A stretch of DNA of 64,000 nucleotides, from contig NZ_QJVJ01000001.1 in the NCBI RefSeq assembly GCF_003217775.1, forward strand, positions 682,001-746,000. Direction: 5' to 3'. The stretch is from Paenibacillus flagellatus (lineage in GTDB: Bacteria; Bacillota; Bacilli; Paenibacillales; NBRC-103111). Made by a program: the position numbers and the translations under genes. Positions 55,273-63,222 of the stretch are shown piece after piece; within the stretch, counting starts at the first letter, position 1; every line of letters starts with the position of its first letter. The notes beneath the pieces were generated by a model, which was not told where the DNA came from, ran no database searches, and saw only the letters and a list, made by a program, of their open reading frames with translations.

Positions 55273-56907
55273 ATGAAAAAGACGAAATGGGTGCCCGCGG
55301 CTCTTGTTGCCGCGATGGCCGGCAGCTTGCTGGCGGCGTGCGGAACGGACGGCGGGGATGCGACGGCCGGCGACGGGGACGGGGCGAGCAAAGGCGAAGT
55401 CGCCAATTTGAACGCCGCGGGCATGCCGATCGTAAAGGAACCGATCTCGCTCACGTTTTTCACCGGAAAAGCGGCCACCAACGGCAACAACTTCGAAGAA
55501 ACGCTCGTCTGGAAGCAGTATGCGAAAATGACGAACGTGAACGTGACGTTCCAGCTCGTGCCGTTCGAAAATTTGACCGAGAAGCGCAATCTGGCGCTGG
55601 CCGGCGGCGACTACCCGGACGCGTTCTATTCCGCCCGCGTCCCGGCGTCCGACCTGATGAAATACGGGGCGCAGGGCACGTTCGTCAAGCTGAACGACCT
55701 GATCGACAAGTACGCGCCGAACTTCAAGAAGCTGCTGGAGAAGTACCCGGATTTGAAAAAAGGATTGACGATGCCGGACGGCCATATTTATTCGTTCCCG
55801 TCGTTTTACAGCCCGGAGTTCATGCCGATGCTGATCGGTACGCCGCTGTGGGTGAAGAAGGATTGGCTCGAGAAGCTGAACATGAAGGAGCCGGAGACGA
55901 CCGAGGAGCTGTACCGCTATTTGAAGGCGGTCAAGACGACCGATCTGAACGGCAACGGACAAGCCGACGAAATCCCGTACGCCGGGAGCGGCATCAATCC
56001 GCTGATCGAGCAGCTGCGCGGCGCCTGGGGGTTCGGCAACCGCGGCTTGGGCCACAAGTTCGTCGACGTCGACCCGAAGACGAACGAGCTGCGCTTCTTC
56101 CGCACCGACCCGGCTTACAAGGAAGTGATCGAGTACGTCCGCAAGCTGTACACGGAGGGGCTGATCGACAAGGAGATTTTCACGGTCAAGACGGCCGCCC
56201 TGTATGCGAAAGGACAAACCGGCGTGTTCGGCGCCACGATCAACCCGAATCCGATGACCCAGCTGAACCAGCCGAACTATGTCGGCCTCGGCGCCCTGAA
56301 AGGGCCGCACGGCGACCAGCTTTACTCCCACGTGAAGGTGCCGGCGGTATGGCCGGGAGCGTTCGTCATTACCGACAAGAACAAGCATCCCGAGGCGACC
56401 GTCCGGTGGATCGACCATTTCTTCGGCGACGAGGGCGCGACGTTTTATTTCATGGGCGTCGAGGGCGAAACGTACCGCAAAACGGCCGACGGCAAGCTGG
56501 AGTACGTGGAGGCGATCACGAAAAACCCGGAAGGCTTGACGATGGACCAGGCGCTCGCCAAGTATATCACCTGGCTCGGGGGCAGCTATCCGGGCTACGT
56601 GCAGGAGAAATATTTCAAAGGCTCCGAGACGCTGCCCGAATCGATCGCCGTCGGCAAAAAAGCGGAGAAGCACCAAGTGCCGGAGCTGTGGAACAGCTTC
56701 AACTTCACCGAGGAGGAGTCCGAGTTCCGCTCTACCGTCGGCGCCGACATCGAGACGTATATCGGCGAGACGGAGGCGAAGTTCATCACCGGCTCGCTGC
56801 CGATGTCCGAATGGGACAAATATGTGGCGACCGTGCAGAAGATGGGTGTCGACGAGTATATGAACGTGTACAAGAAATCGTACGAGCGCTACAAAAACAG
56901 CAAGTGA
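55273..56907 (+). CDS. ABC solute-binding lipoprotein (LplA-like)
   Basis: A 544-residue lipoprotein with signal peptide and lipobox LAAC, then a large family 1 solute-binding fold (GGDYPDAFYSARV, DWLEKLNMKEPETTEELYRYL, TDLNGNGQADEIPY). It feeds the two upstream permeases. GGGGAGG lies 9 nt before the ATG. It belongs to the same subfamily as the orphan at 18028-19647. Terminator follows. The AraC regulator is divergent from the operon's start. Confidence 0.94.
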   Translation: MKKTKWVPAALVAAMAGSLLAACGTDGGDATAGDGDGASKGEVANLNAAGMPIVKEPISLTFFTGKAATNGNNFEETLVWKQYAKMTNVNVTFQLVPFENLTEKRNLALAGGDYPDAFYSARVPASDLMKYGAQGTFVKLNDLIDKYAPNFKKLLEKYPDLKKGLTMPDGHIYSFPSFYSPEFMPMLIGTPLWVKKDWLEKLNMKEPETTEELYRYLKAVKTTDLNGNGQADEIPYAGSGINPLIEQLRGAWGFGNRGLGHKFVDVDPKTNELRFFRTDPAYKEVIEYVRKLYTEGLIDKEIFTVKTAALYAKGQTGVFGATINPNPMTQLNQPNYVGLGALKGPHGDQLYSHVKVPAVWPGAFVITDKNKHPEATVRWIDHFFGDEGATFYFMGVEGETYRKTADGKLEYVEAITKNPEGLTMDQALAKYITWLGGSYPGYVQEKYFKGSETLPESIAVGKKAEKHQVPELWNSFNFTEEESEFRSTVGADIETYIGETEAKFITGSLPMSEWDKYVATVQKMGVDEYMNVYKKSYERYKNSK

Positions 56908-56933
56908 CCGTCTACGGCTTCTGGCCGTCCATG

Positions 56934-56973
56934 GCGGGAGTTGCGGCCCTGCCGCACTCCCGCTCTTATTTTT
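56934..56973 (+). terminator. Intrinsic terminator of the Lpl-like operon
   Basis: GCGGGAGT (56934-56941) pairs with ACTCCCGC (56956-56963), with GCGG/CCGC inside, followed by TCTTATTTTT. Confidence 0.85.
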
Positions 56974-57175
56974 GACAGTCCCGATTTTCGTTAAACAGCT
57001 GCACGAGTTTTGCAGCCGGCGCCACCGCCGTTTCTATCCGAACTCCATACCAAGTTATGTTTCAAAATTTACGCTTCCGAATCCATGAGACCGATGAATT
57101 CCCGGATCGGCTGTCGTCTATAGAAACGAAGGCACAAATGAACACAAACTAATTTGACGAAGAGGTGTTTTGAAA

Positions 57176-57592
57176 ATGGCGTTAATGTCCGCATTCACGA
57201 GCTTCAACCTGCCTGTTAAAAACGTAGAACAATCGAAAGCGTTCTTTACCGGACTCGGATTCGAGCTCAACCCGCAATTCCCCGATAACGAAAATTCGGT
57301 AGCCATCGTGATCGGCGACAACCTGCAGGTCATGCTGATCAATCAAGCATTCTTTAATACGCTCACGGAGAAGGAATCCGTCGATACGAGCAAATATGCG
57401 CAGATGACGATCGCATTGGCCTTCGAGAGCCGGGAAAAGGTCGATGAAATCGTGAATACCGCGGTCTCCTTGGGCGGGAAATTGCACGCTGAGCCTGAAG
57501 AGCACGGGTTCATGTATCATTGGGGCTTCGTGGACTTGGACGGCCATCTGTGGGCCATTAACTGCATGAACATGGATGCGGCACAAGGTTGA
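57176..57592 (+). CDS. VOC-family (glyoxalase/bleomycin-resistance-like) protein
   Basis: A 138-residue VOC-fold protein with two beta-alpha-beta-beta-beta halves (FTSFNLPVKNVEQSKAFFTG at the start, HWGFVDLDGHLWAINCMN at the end), which is the DGHLWxxN metal site pattern. Related PhnB/YaeR-like proteins bind or modify small molecules; the substrate is unknown. AAGAGGTG lies 8 nt before the ATG at 57176. GC content here is lower than in the neighbouring operons. Convergent with the SRPBCC gene and the sigma factor, with which it probably forms a cassette. Confidence 0.87.
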   Translation: MALMSAFTSFNLPVKNVEQSKAFFTGLGFELNPQFPDNENSVAIVIGDNLQVMLINQAFFNTLTEKESVDTSKYAQMTIALAFESREKVDEIVNTAVSLGGKLHAEPEEHGFMYHWGFVDLDGHLWAINCMNMDAAQG

Positions 57593-57629
57593 GGCTGACG
57601 GGGAGCACGCTCGTACTAGGGTTCAAATA

Positions 57630-57663
57630 GAAAGACGCCGGGCATCTTTCCCGGCGTCTTCTT
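57630..57663. terminator. Bidirectional terminator between VOC and SRPBCC genes
   Basis: AAGACGCCGG (57632-57641) pairs with CCGGCGTCTT (57651-57660); CTTCTT follows on the plus strand and TTTCTATTT on the minus. Confidence 0.85.
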
Positions 57664-57669
57664 CGATGA

Positions 57670-58095
57670 TTAGTTTTGTTCGGTATAGGCTTTGAAATTG
57701 TCCATGATCGCTTGCCAGCCTGCTTGCTGGAACTCGACGGGATTGGAGCTTTCCGCGTCGAACGTTTCAATGACCTTCGTCTCATTCCCTTGATCGACGA
57801 AAGTAATATCCACTCTTCTTCCGTCTTCCATGGTGTAGCCGATCGCCTCATGCCGGCTCACGACATCGTAGACGCCGCCAAAATCAAAGCCCATGCTGCC
57901 ATCCTTCGCTTCCATCCGTGTCAGAAACTTGCCGCCGACCCGCAGATCGTTCTCGGCTCTCGGCGCATGCCATTCCTCGGACGCTTGATTCCACTTCGTG
58001 ATGTGAGCCGGCTCGGTCCAATAGCGCCATACCTTCTCGACAGGGGCTTGAATGACGGCTTGCACGGTTACTTTTGTCGGTTGACTCGATTCCAT
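57670..58095 (-). CDS. SRPBCC/AHSA1-domain protein
   Basis: A 141-residue START-like fold of the AHSA1 (Aha1 C-terminal/CalC) type: APVEKVWRYWTEPAHITKWN, GGKFLTRMEAKDG, VIETFDAESSNPVEFQQAGWQAIMDNF. Binds hydrophobic ligands or modulates partner proteins; no specific role known. AGAGGTG lies 10 nt before the ATG. Downstream of the ECF sigma factor (76-bp gap, same strand), so probably in its transcript or regulon. AHSA1-type proteins often neighbour such SnoaL-tailed sigma factors in other bacteria. Confidence 0.9.
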   Translation of the reverse strand: MESSQPTKVTVQAVIQAPVEKVWRYWTEPAHITKWNQASEEWHAPRAENDLRVGGKFLTRMEAKDGSMGFDFGGVYDVVSRHEAIGYTMEDGRRVDITFVDQGNETKVIETFDAESSNPVEFQQAGWQAIMDNFKAYTEQN

Positions 58096-58171
58096 GTTAA
58101 ATAGACACCTCTCTCATGATATTCGTCGTTTGGTTACGCTCAATGATATAGACGTAAGTCCATGACGAAAT

Positions 58172-59128
58172 TCATCGGTCCATTCGCTCTGGCAGCCCAA
58201 ATCGCGAAAATAATGGCGTATGAATGAAGTTTTGAACGTGCAGGATTTGATTTTCTCTGGCTTCGATAACGTGGATGCCCCAAGGTACCAGACCGGAGCC
58301 CTCTTTATCCGGCATATACTGGGCCAACGCCGGATAACCGCCATTTACCGTAATGGGCACAAATCGCGAACCTTCGCAATGCCAGCGAGTAAGCGAATAG
58401 AAGGCGGCCAAATCTTCCTTGCCGCGGATCCACATCTCGAAGGGCGGCATCGACATGCAGCCTTCCTCGTGGAACAACGCGACGAGCGCAGCAATATCGA
58501 ATTGCTCGAAGGCCTCCACATACCGGGACAGCAGCTGCTGCTCCGGTTGAACGTCCATGCTGCTGAGCTCATCCGAGCGAAGCTGCGCCCGGTCCATCGT
58601 CTCTCGGGCTCTTTGCAAGGCGCTGTTCACCGCTGCCGGCGACATCGCCAACGTTTCCGCGATCTGCTTGGAGGACCATTCAAATACATCCTTCAAAATG
58701 AGTACTGCGCGCTGCCGCGGAGGCAAGGTCTGCAGGAGAGCGATGAAGCACAGTTGAAGGGTGTCTCTGCGGACGAGCCGATCCTCCGGATTGCCCCCAA
58801 AGTCGGGAGACGGCCAGATCCAGGCAGAGTCCGGCAGCGTGTCGCGCGGCTCGACGATGGCGACGGCCGGGTCGAACAGGTCAACGGGAAGGGCGCGGCG
58901 TTTGGATTGTCTCAGCTTGTCCAAGCACAGGTTGGAGGCAATCCGATACACCCAGGTTTTAAACGAGGAATCCTGTCTGAACGTGCTCCAGCTCTGCCAG
59001 ACCCGAATACTCGTCTCCTGAACGGCATCGTCCGCATCGTCCATGGAGCCTAGCATTCGGTAACAGAACGAGGTTAAGCCCGGCTTCAAGCTTGCAAATA
59101 ATGCTTCGTCAAATGCAGTCTCGTTCAT
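58172..59128 (-). CDS. ECF sigma factor with C-terminal SnoaL-like domain
   Basis: A 318-residue sigma-70 family protein. Region 2 spans about 5-80 (FCYRMLGSMDDADDAVQETS, RIASNLCLDKLRQ) and region 4 about 130-185 (LPPRQRAVLILKDVFEWSSK, ETLAMSPAAVNSALQRARE). A NTF2/SnoaL-like domain follows from about 205 (RYVEAFEQFDIAALVALFHE, EMWIRGKEDLAAFY). This arrangement is that of the SigJ/ECF41-like groups, in which the SnoaL tail replaces an anti-sigma factor. GGGAGG lies 5 nt before the ATG. GC content below the neighbours. It heads the SRPBCC gene. Confidence 0.92.
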   Translation of the reverse strand: MNETAFDEALFASLKPGLTSFCYRMLGSMDDADDAVQETSIRVWQSWSTFRQDSSFKTWVYRIASNLCLDKLRQSKRRALPVDLFDPAVAIVEPRDTLPDSAWIWPSPDFGGNPEDRLVRRDTLQLCFIALLQTLPPRQRAVLILKDVFEWSSKQIAETLAMSPAAVNSALQRARETMDRAQLRSDELSSMDVQPEQQLLSRYVEAFEQFDIAALVALFHEEGCMSMPPFEMWIRGKEDLAAFYSLTRWHCEGSRFVPITVNGGYPALAQYMPDKEGSGLVPWGIHVIEARENQILHVQNFIHTPLFSRFGLPERMDR

Positions 59129-59483
59129 CGCGGCCTCCCTTAACGATCTCCCCGAAGGGCGGTACCTTCATTATATGCAATGAAGCGGACAGCCTCAATC
59201 TGAATAAATAGGCAGGATTACGGGTTCATTTATCATGGGCCGGGGATAACGAACAGCATCAACGTGAAAATAAAAATCCAAGGTCGCTGAGCGCATATGC
59301 TTTGTCCAATCGAAGCCTGTGTATATCCGATATCGCATATGGTTTCCATTGCGATTTCCATGAGCATAGGTTTGATTTTGTATTAGGCGATACGGGCACC
59401 AGTACCATTAAAAATAAAATTCGACGAGTCCAATTGAAATTGGATATATAATCACTATATTGGTTTGAAGCTATCAAGACATG
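59129..59483. other. 355-bp AT-rich gap
   Basis: No supported gene. TCCAATT-GA-AATTGGA, an inverted repeat, is at 59429-59444, next to ATATATAAT. A minus-strand frame with a hydrophobic end (IFIFTLMLFV near 59240) has no recognisable ribosome site and may be a remnant. Confidence 0.5.
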
Positions 59484-59515
59484 ACGGACAGCCGGCACGC
59501 AAGCCGGCTGTCCGT
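59484..59515 (-). terminator. Hairpin after the AraC-GyrI gene
   Basis: ACGGACAGCCGGC (59484-59496) pairs perfectly with GCCGGCTGTCCGT (59503-59515) around ACGCAA. A strong stem with little U-run. Confidence 0.75.
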
Positions 59516-59518
59516 TCG

Positions 59519-60394
59519 TCATTGCAGCGGAATATAGACGTTCATCCTCATCGCGTCGGGGTACGAGGAGCGCATGACGTCGGTCACCTCGAAGTCCGGA
59601 CCGTCCGTCCGTTCGTAGTTCGAGTTCGGCAGCCAGGTGCCGTAGACGTATTCCCGCGTGCGCCGCACCGTGTCGGCGTCCCCGTTCGCCCGGAACACCG
59701 CGTAGGTGCCGCCCGGAATGACGAAGCCGCACAGCGCCGGGTCCAGATCGGCGCCGATCTCGCTCACCTGCTCGCCGACGATGAACGAGAAGCCGCCGTC
59801 GTCCGCGAACTTGCACGCTATGCCGTACGCCATGTCGGGAGCGGCCCGATTCGGAATGCGCAAAAAATAGCCTTGCTGCCCGAAATCGAAATAAAACCCC
59901 GGTATGTCCGCGTATTGCTTTCCTTCCTCCAGCGTCGTCCGGTATTCCCGGCCCGCGATCGCGATCGGGTCCAGACGGACGATATCCGGTTTGTCCACGT
60001 TCATGCCCTCCCTTTCGGCGTGACGATGCCGTTCGAGGAAATCGATTTTTCGTCGCGGGACGAAGCCTGTCTCCCCCGCCCTGCGGAATTCGCCCGGAGG
60101 CAAGCCCGCGAACTGCTCGAAAGCTCGGGTGAACGCCTCCTGCGAGCCGTACCCGCACGCCACCGCGATATCGAGAATGCCGGTGTCCGTCCCCCTTAAC
60201 TGCGCCGCCGCCTCGGTCAGCCTCCTATGACGGATGTAGCCGCGCACCGTGAACCCCGTAATCGCCTGAAACAGCCGTTGAAAGTGAAACGACGAGAAGC
60301 CGGCCGCCGCGGCGATGTCGGCGATTTCCAGCTCGTCGTGCAGCCGTCGCTCGATATGGTCGACGGCGTTCTGCATGCTGCGGTAATAATCCAA
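59519..60394 (-). CDS. AraC regulator with GyrI-like effector domain
   Basis: A 291-residue regulator: an AraC double helix-turn-helix (about 8-105: ADIAAAAGFSSFHFQRLFQA, AVACGYGSQEAFTRAFEQ) then a GyrI-like/BmrR-type small-molecule-binding domain (about 135-290: IVRLDPIAIAGREYRTTLEE to the end, VTDVMRSSYPDAMRMNVYIPL). Usually activates multidrug or detoxification genes. The start is taken as the TTG at 60394 (MDYYRSMQ), with GGAGG 8 nt upstream; the ATG five codons earlier contains that site. The adjacent target is not obvious. Confidence 0.88.
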   Translation of the reverse strand: MDYYRSMQNAVDHIERRLHDELEIADIAAAAGFSSFHFQRLFQAITGFTVRGYIRHRRLTEAAAQLRGTDTGILDIAVACGYGSQEAFTRAFEQFAGLPPGEFRRAGETGFVPRRKIDFLERHRHAEREGMNVDKPDIVRLDPIAIAGREYRTTLEEGKQYADIPGFYFDFGQQGYFLRIPNRAAPDMAYGIACKFADDGGFSFIVGEQVSEIGADLDPALCGFVIPGGTYAVFRANGDADTVRRTREYVYGTWLPNSNYERTDGPDFEVTDVMRSSYPDAMRMNVYIPLQ

Positions 60395-60581
60395 GCGGCG
60401 CTCCTCCATTCTGTTTCGTCATCCGTCTTCCCATTGTACCGGAAAGCGGTGCCCTCGTTTTGATCGATCGTGCGCGGTTGTCCCGGAAAGAGAATTCAAA
60501 AAAACAGAAATAAGATGGAGAAATATTTTATACATATAAGATAAACAACCTGAATCGATTCGAAAAGGGAGGCAGTCCACA

Positions 60582-61874
60582 ATGCGCGCATTCCGAAAAA
60601 TCGGGCTCTCGCTGGCCGCTACGGCCGCCTTGATGTCCGGCGTACTCGCCGGCTGCGGCGGCGGAAAGGACGGGGCGGACGGCGGCGCCGGCTCGAAGGT
60701 CGTCGTCTGGTATTTGTGGGGAGGACCCGAAGGGCAGGCGCTTGACGCGGTCATCCAAGATTTCAACAAAAGCCAGAGCCAATACGTGGTCGAAGGGCTC
60801 TCCGTCCCCGACGAGCAGAAGATCAAGGTGGCGATCGCCGGCGGCAACGGCCCGGACTTGACCGACTCGTTCAGCGCCAACGTCGCGCCTTACGCCGAGC
60901 AGGGCATCGCGCTGCCGCTCGACGAGTTCATCGCGCGCGACAAGTACGACATGAACGACTTCCTGCCGGCCGCCGTCGAATCCGGCAAGTATAAGGGCAA
61001 GACGTACGCGCTGCCGCTGAACGTTTCGTTCTCCATGATGTACTACAACAAGAAGCTGCTGGCCGAGGCCGGCTTTACGGAGCCGCCCAAGACGAGCAAG
61101 GAGCTGATGGACGTCGTCGTGAAGACGACGAAGACGAGGCCGGACGGGACGATCGACGTGCTCGGCTCGCCCCAGTACCCGTCGGACAAATTTTTGTTCG
61201 GCCCGCTCGCCTACGGCTTCGGTACGAACTGGGTCAACAAGGACGCGACGCAATTTACGTTCGACGCCCCCAGCACGCTTGAAGCGTTCCGCTTCATCTA
61301 CGACTACAACAAGAAGTTCGGCGCGGACAACGTGAAGCGCATGCAGGGCTCGGGCAAGTGGCTCGACCCGAACGATCCGTTCTTCATGGGCAAGCAGGCG
61401 ATCCGCTTCGACGGCCCGTGGATGTCCGCGCAGATGAAGAGCAAGAACATCCAGGTCGACTACGGCATCGCCCCGCTCCCGTACTTGGACGGCAAGCCCG
61501 AAATGGCGGGCGGCGGCGAGAACAGCTCCTCCGTGTTCTACATCGCCAAAACCGCGAAAAACAAAGAAGGCGCTTGGGCGTTCATGAAGTTCCTGTACGA
61601 GCCGAAAAATTTGGCCAAATTTTTGTCCGTCCTCGGCAACGTCCCGGCCAAAAAGTCGGCGCTCGACGACCCGGCCATGAAAAGCGTCCCGGACTTCGAC
61701 AAAATTATGGAGCTGAGCAAAAGCCCGAACCTCCGCTCGACGCCGAACTACGCGAAGCAAATCGACTTCGGCAAAGTGCTCGAGGACGAATTGGATCAAG
61801 TGACCTTCCTGAAAAAGACGCCGGAGGAGGCGCTCAAGTCGCTGACCGAGCGGACGAAGGATTTGTTGAAGTAA
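60582..61874 (+). CDS. ABC sugar-binding lipoprotein (UgpB/MalE-like)
   Basis: A 430-residue lipoprotein with signal peptide and lipobox LAGC, then a family 1 binding fold of the MalE/UgpB size (WYLWGGPEGQALDAVIQDFN, NGPDLTDSFSAN, PLNVSFSMMYYNKKLL, GKQAIRFDGPW). GGGAGG lies 9 nt before the ATG. It is followed by an unusually long 438-bp gap with repeats before the two permeases, which nevertheless run on the same strand. Probably the third carbohydrate importer in the window; ATPase absent. The substrate is unknown. Confidence 0.94.
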   Translation: MRAFRKIGLSLAATAALMSGVLAGCGGGKDGADGGAGSKVVVWYLWGGPEGQALDAVIQDFNKSQSQYVVEGLSVPDEQKIKVAIAGGNGPDLTDSFSANVAPYAEQGIALPLDEFIARDKYDMNDFLPAAVESGKYKGKTYALPLNVSFSMMYYNKKLLAEAGFTEPPKTSKELMDVVVKTTKTRPDGTIDVLGSPQYPSDKFLFGPLAYGFGTNWVNKDATQFTFDAPSTLEAFRFIYDYNKKFGADNVKRMQGSGKWLDPNDPFFMGKQAIRFDGPWMSAQMKSKNIQVDYGIAPLPYLDGKPEMAGGGENSSSVFYIAKTAKNKEGAWAFMKFLYEPKNLAKFLSVLGNVPAKKSALDDPAMKSVPDFDKIMELSKSPNLRSTPNYAKQIDFGKVLEDELDQVTFLKKTPEEALKSLTERTKDLLK

Positions 61875-62030
61875 GCCGCGGCGGCGTGCACTCGCGGGCT
61901 CGTCGCGGCCGGCGGGTGCCCGCGGCCGGCGACGTGGGGCCGAGCGGCGGCAGGCGGGTGCGAGCGTCCCTTCTCCCCCCGCCGCTCCCGCACCGCAGCC
62001 GCGTTTTTCCGGGGCCGCGGCCGCATATAA

Positions 62031-62213
62031 CGTACAAATGCACACTATTCCGGCGAACGAGCGCAACTTTCGGCCAAATAAGGTACATTTGTACACTATT
62101 CCACCGCCGCGGCCGCTTTTTCCGGTTCCGTAAACGCATATAACGTACAAATGTACACTATTCCGGCGAATGGGCGTCACTTCCGGTCAAATAAGGTACA
62201 TTTGTACACTATT
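62031..62213. repeat. Two tandem copies of a paired-palindrome repeat
   Basis: Near-palindromes GTACAAATGCAC (62031), GTACATTTGTAC (62082), GTACAAATGTAC (62145) and GTACATTTGTAC (62196), each followed by ACTATTCC. Distances are 51, 63 and 51 bp, giving a 114-bp unit. The two units also share most intervening sequence. The rest of the 438-bp gap (61875-62030) is GC-rich and has no supported gene. Confidence 0.88.
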
Positions 62214-62312
62214 CCACCGCCGCAGCCGCATTTTTCGGGGGCGCGGCCGCGCCCCTTTCGCTTTCAAAGCGCCCCCGACGCCGGGGGCTCCATTTTCCGC
62301 ACAAGGGAGGCG

Positions 62313-63221
62313 ATGACGTTGCGTACGAAAGCGAACTGGACGGGGCTGCTGTTCTCCGCCCCGTTTATACTCGGCTTTCTCGCGTTCACCCTGTACCCGG
62401 TCGGCGCCTCGCTCGTATACAGCTTCTCCGAGTTCAACCTGTTCAAAGGCGCGACCTGGGTCGGTCTGGACAACTACAAATGGGCGCTGCAGGAAAAGGA
62501 AGTCCGGATCAGCATCCTGAACACGCTGTACATGGTCGTGCTGGCGACGCCCGCGACGCTGATCGTCGGCCTGCTGCTCGCCCAGCTGCTCAACCTGAAG
62601 GTGCGCGGCCAATCGGTATACCGGACGCTGTTCTATGTGCCGTCGATCGTCCCGGCCATCGCGACGTCGCTCGTCTGGATGTGGGTGCTGAACCCGCAAA
62701 GCGGCATGATCAACACCGCGCTTCAATGGATCGGCATCAAAGGGCCGAACTGGCTGCTCGACCCGGCTTGGACGAAGCCGTCGCTCATCCTGATGGGCGC
62801 CTGGGGAGCCGGCGGGGTCATGATCATTTTCCTAGCCGCGCTGCAGGACGTGCCCAAAAGCTTGTACGAGTCGGCCGAGATCGACGGCGCCGGACCGGTC
62901 CGCAAGTTTTTCCGCATCACCGTTCCGTGCATTTCGCCGATTATCCTGTTCCAGCTCATCATGAGCCTGATCGCGTATTTCCAATATTTCGCCCAGGCGT
63001 TCATGCTCGCGTCGCTGTCCAATTCCGGCGCCAACCAGACGATGGCGGGACCCGGCAAATCGCTGCTGTTCTACGCCATCCTGCTGTACCGCGAAGCGTT
63101 CGTCGATTTCCGGATGGGCCATGCGAGCGCGATGGCGTGGATCTTGTTCCTGCTGTCGTCGATCGTGACGCTCGTCGTATTCCGCACATCCAACCGCTGG
63201 GTTACATACGGAGGCGATTAA
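62313..63221 (+). CDS. ABC sugar permease (UgpA/MalF-like)
   Basis: A 302-residue permease with six helices and the EAA loop LYESAEIDGAGPVRKFFRITVP. The chosen ATG at 62313 has GGGAGG only 2 nt upstream (AAGG 6 nt upstream); TTG at 62319 has better spacing. The frame remains open upstream into the repeat array, but that part is repeat sequence, not protein. It follows the binding-protein gene and overlaps no other gene; the second permease begins 2 nt after its stop. Confidence 0.93.
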   Translation: MTLRTKANWTGLLFSAPFILGFLAFTLYPVGASLVYSFSEFNLFKGATWVGLDNYKWALQEKEVRISILNTLYMVVLATPATLIVGLLLAQLLNLKVRGQSVYRTLFYVPSIVPAIATSLVWMWVLNPQSGMINTALQWIGIKGPNWLLDPAWTKPSLILMGAWGAGGVMIIFLAALQDVPKSLYESAEIDGAGPVRKFFRITVPCISPIILFQLIMSLIAYFQYFAQAFMLASLSNSGANQTMAGPGKSLLFYAILLYREAFVDFRMGHASAMAWILFLLSSIVTLVVFRTSNRWVTYGGD

Positions 63222-63222
63222 C

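Noticed and set aside
59200-59400. Short minus-strand frame with a hydrophobic end
   Set aside because: No ribosome site and no recognisable family; could be a remnant but not supportable as a gene.
62031-62213. Insertion sequence remnant
   Set aside because: No transposase fragment, no terminal inverted repeats with target duplication; a short repeat element fits better.
62151-62312. N-terminal extension of the permease frame
   Set aside because: The extension is translated repeat sequence; the transporter fold begins at about 62313.
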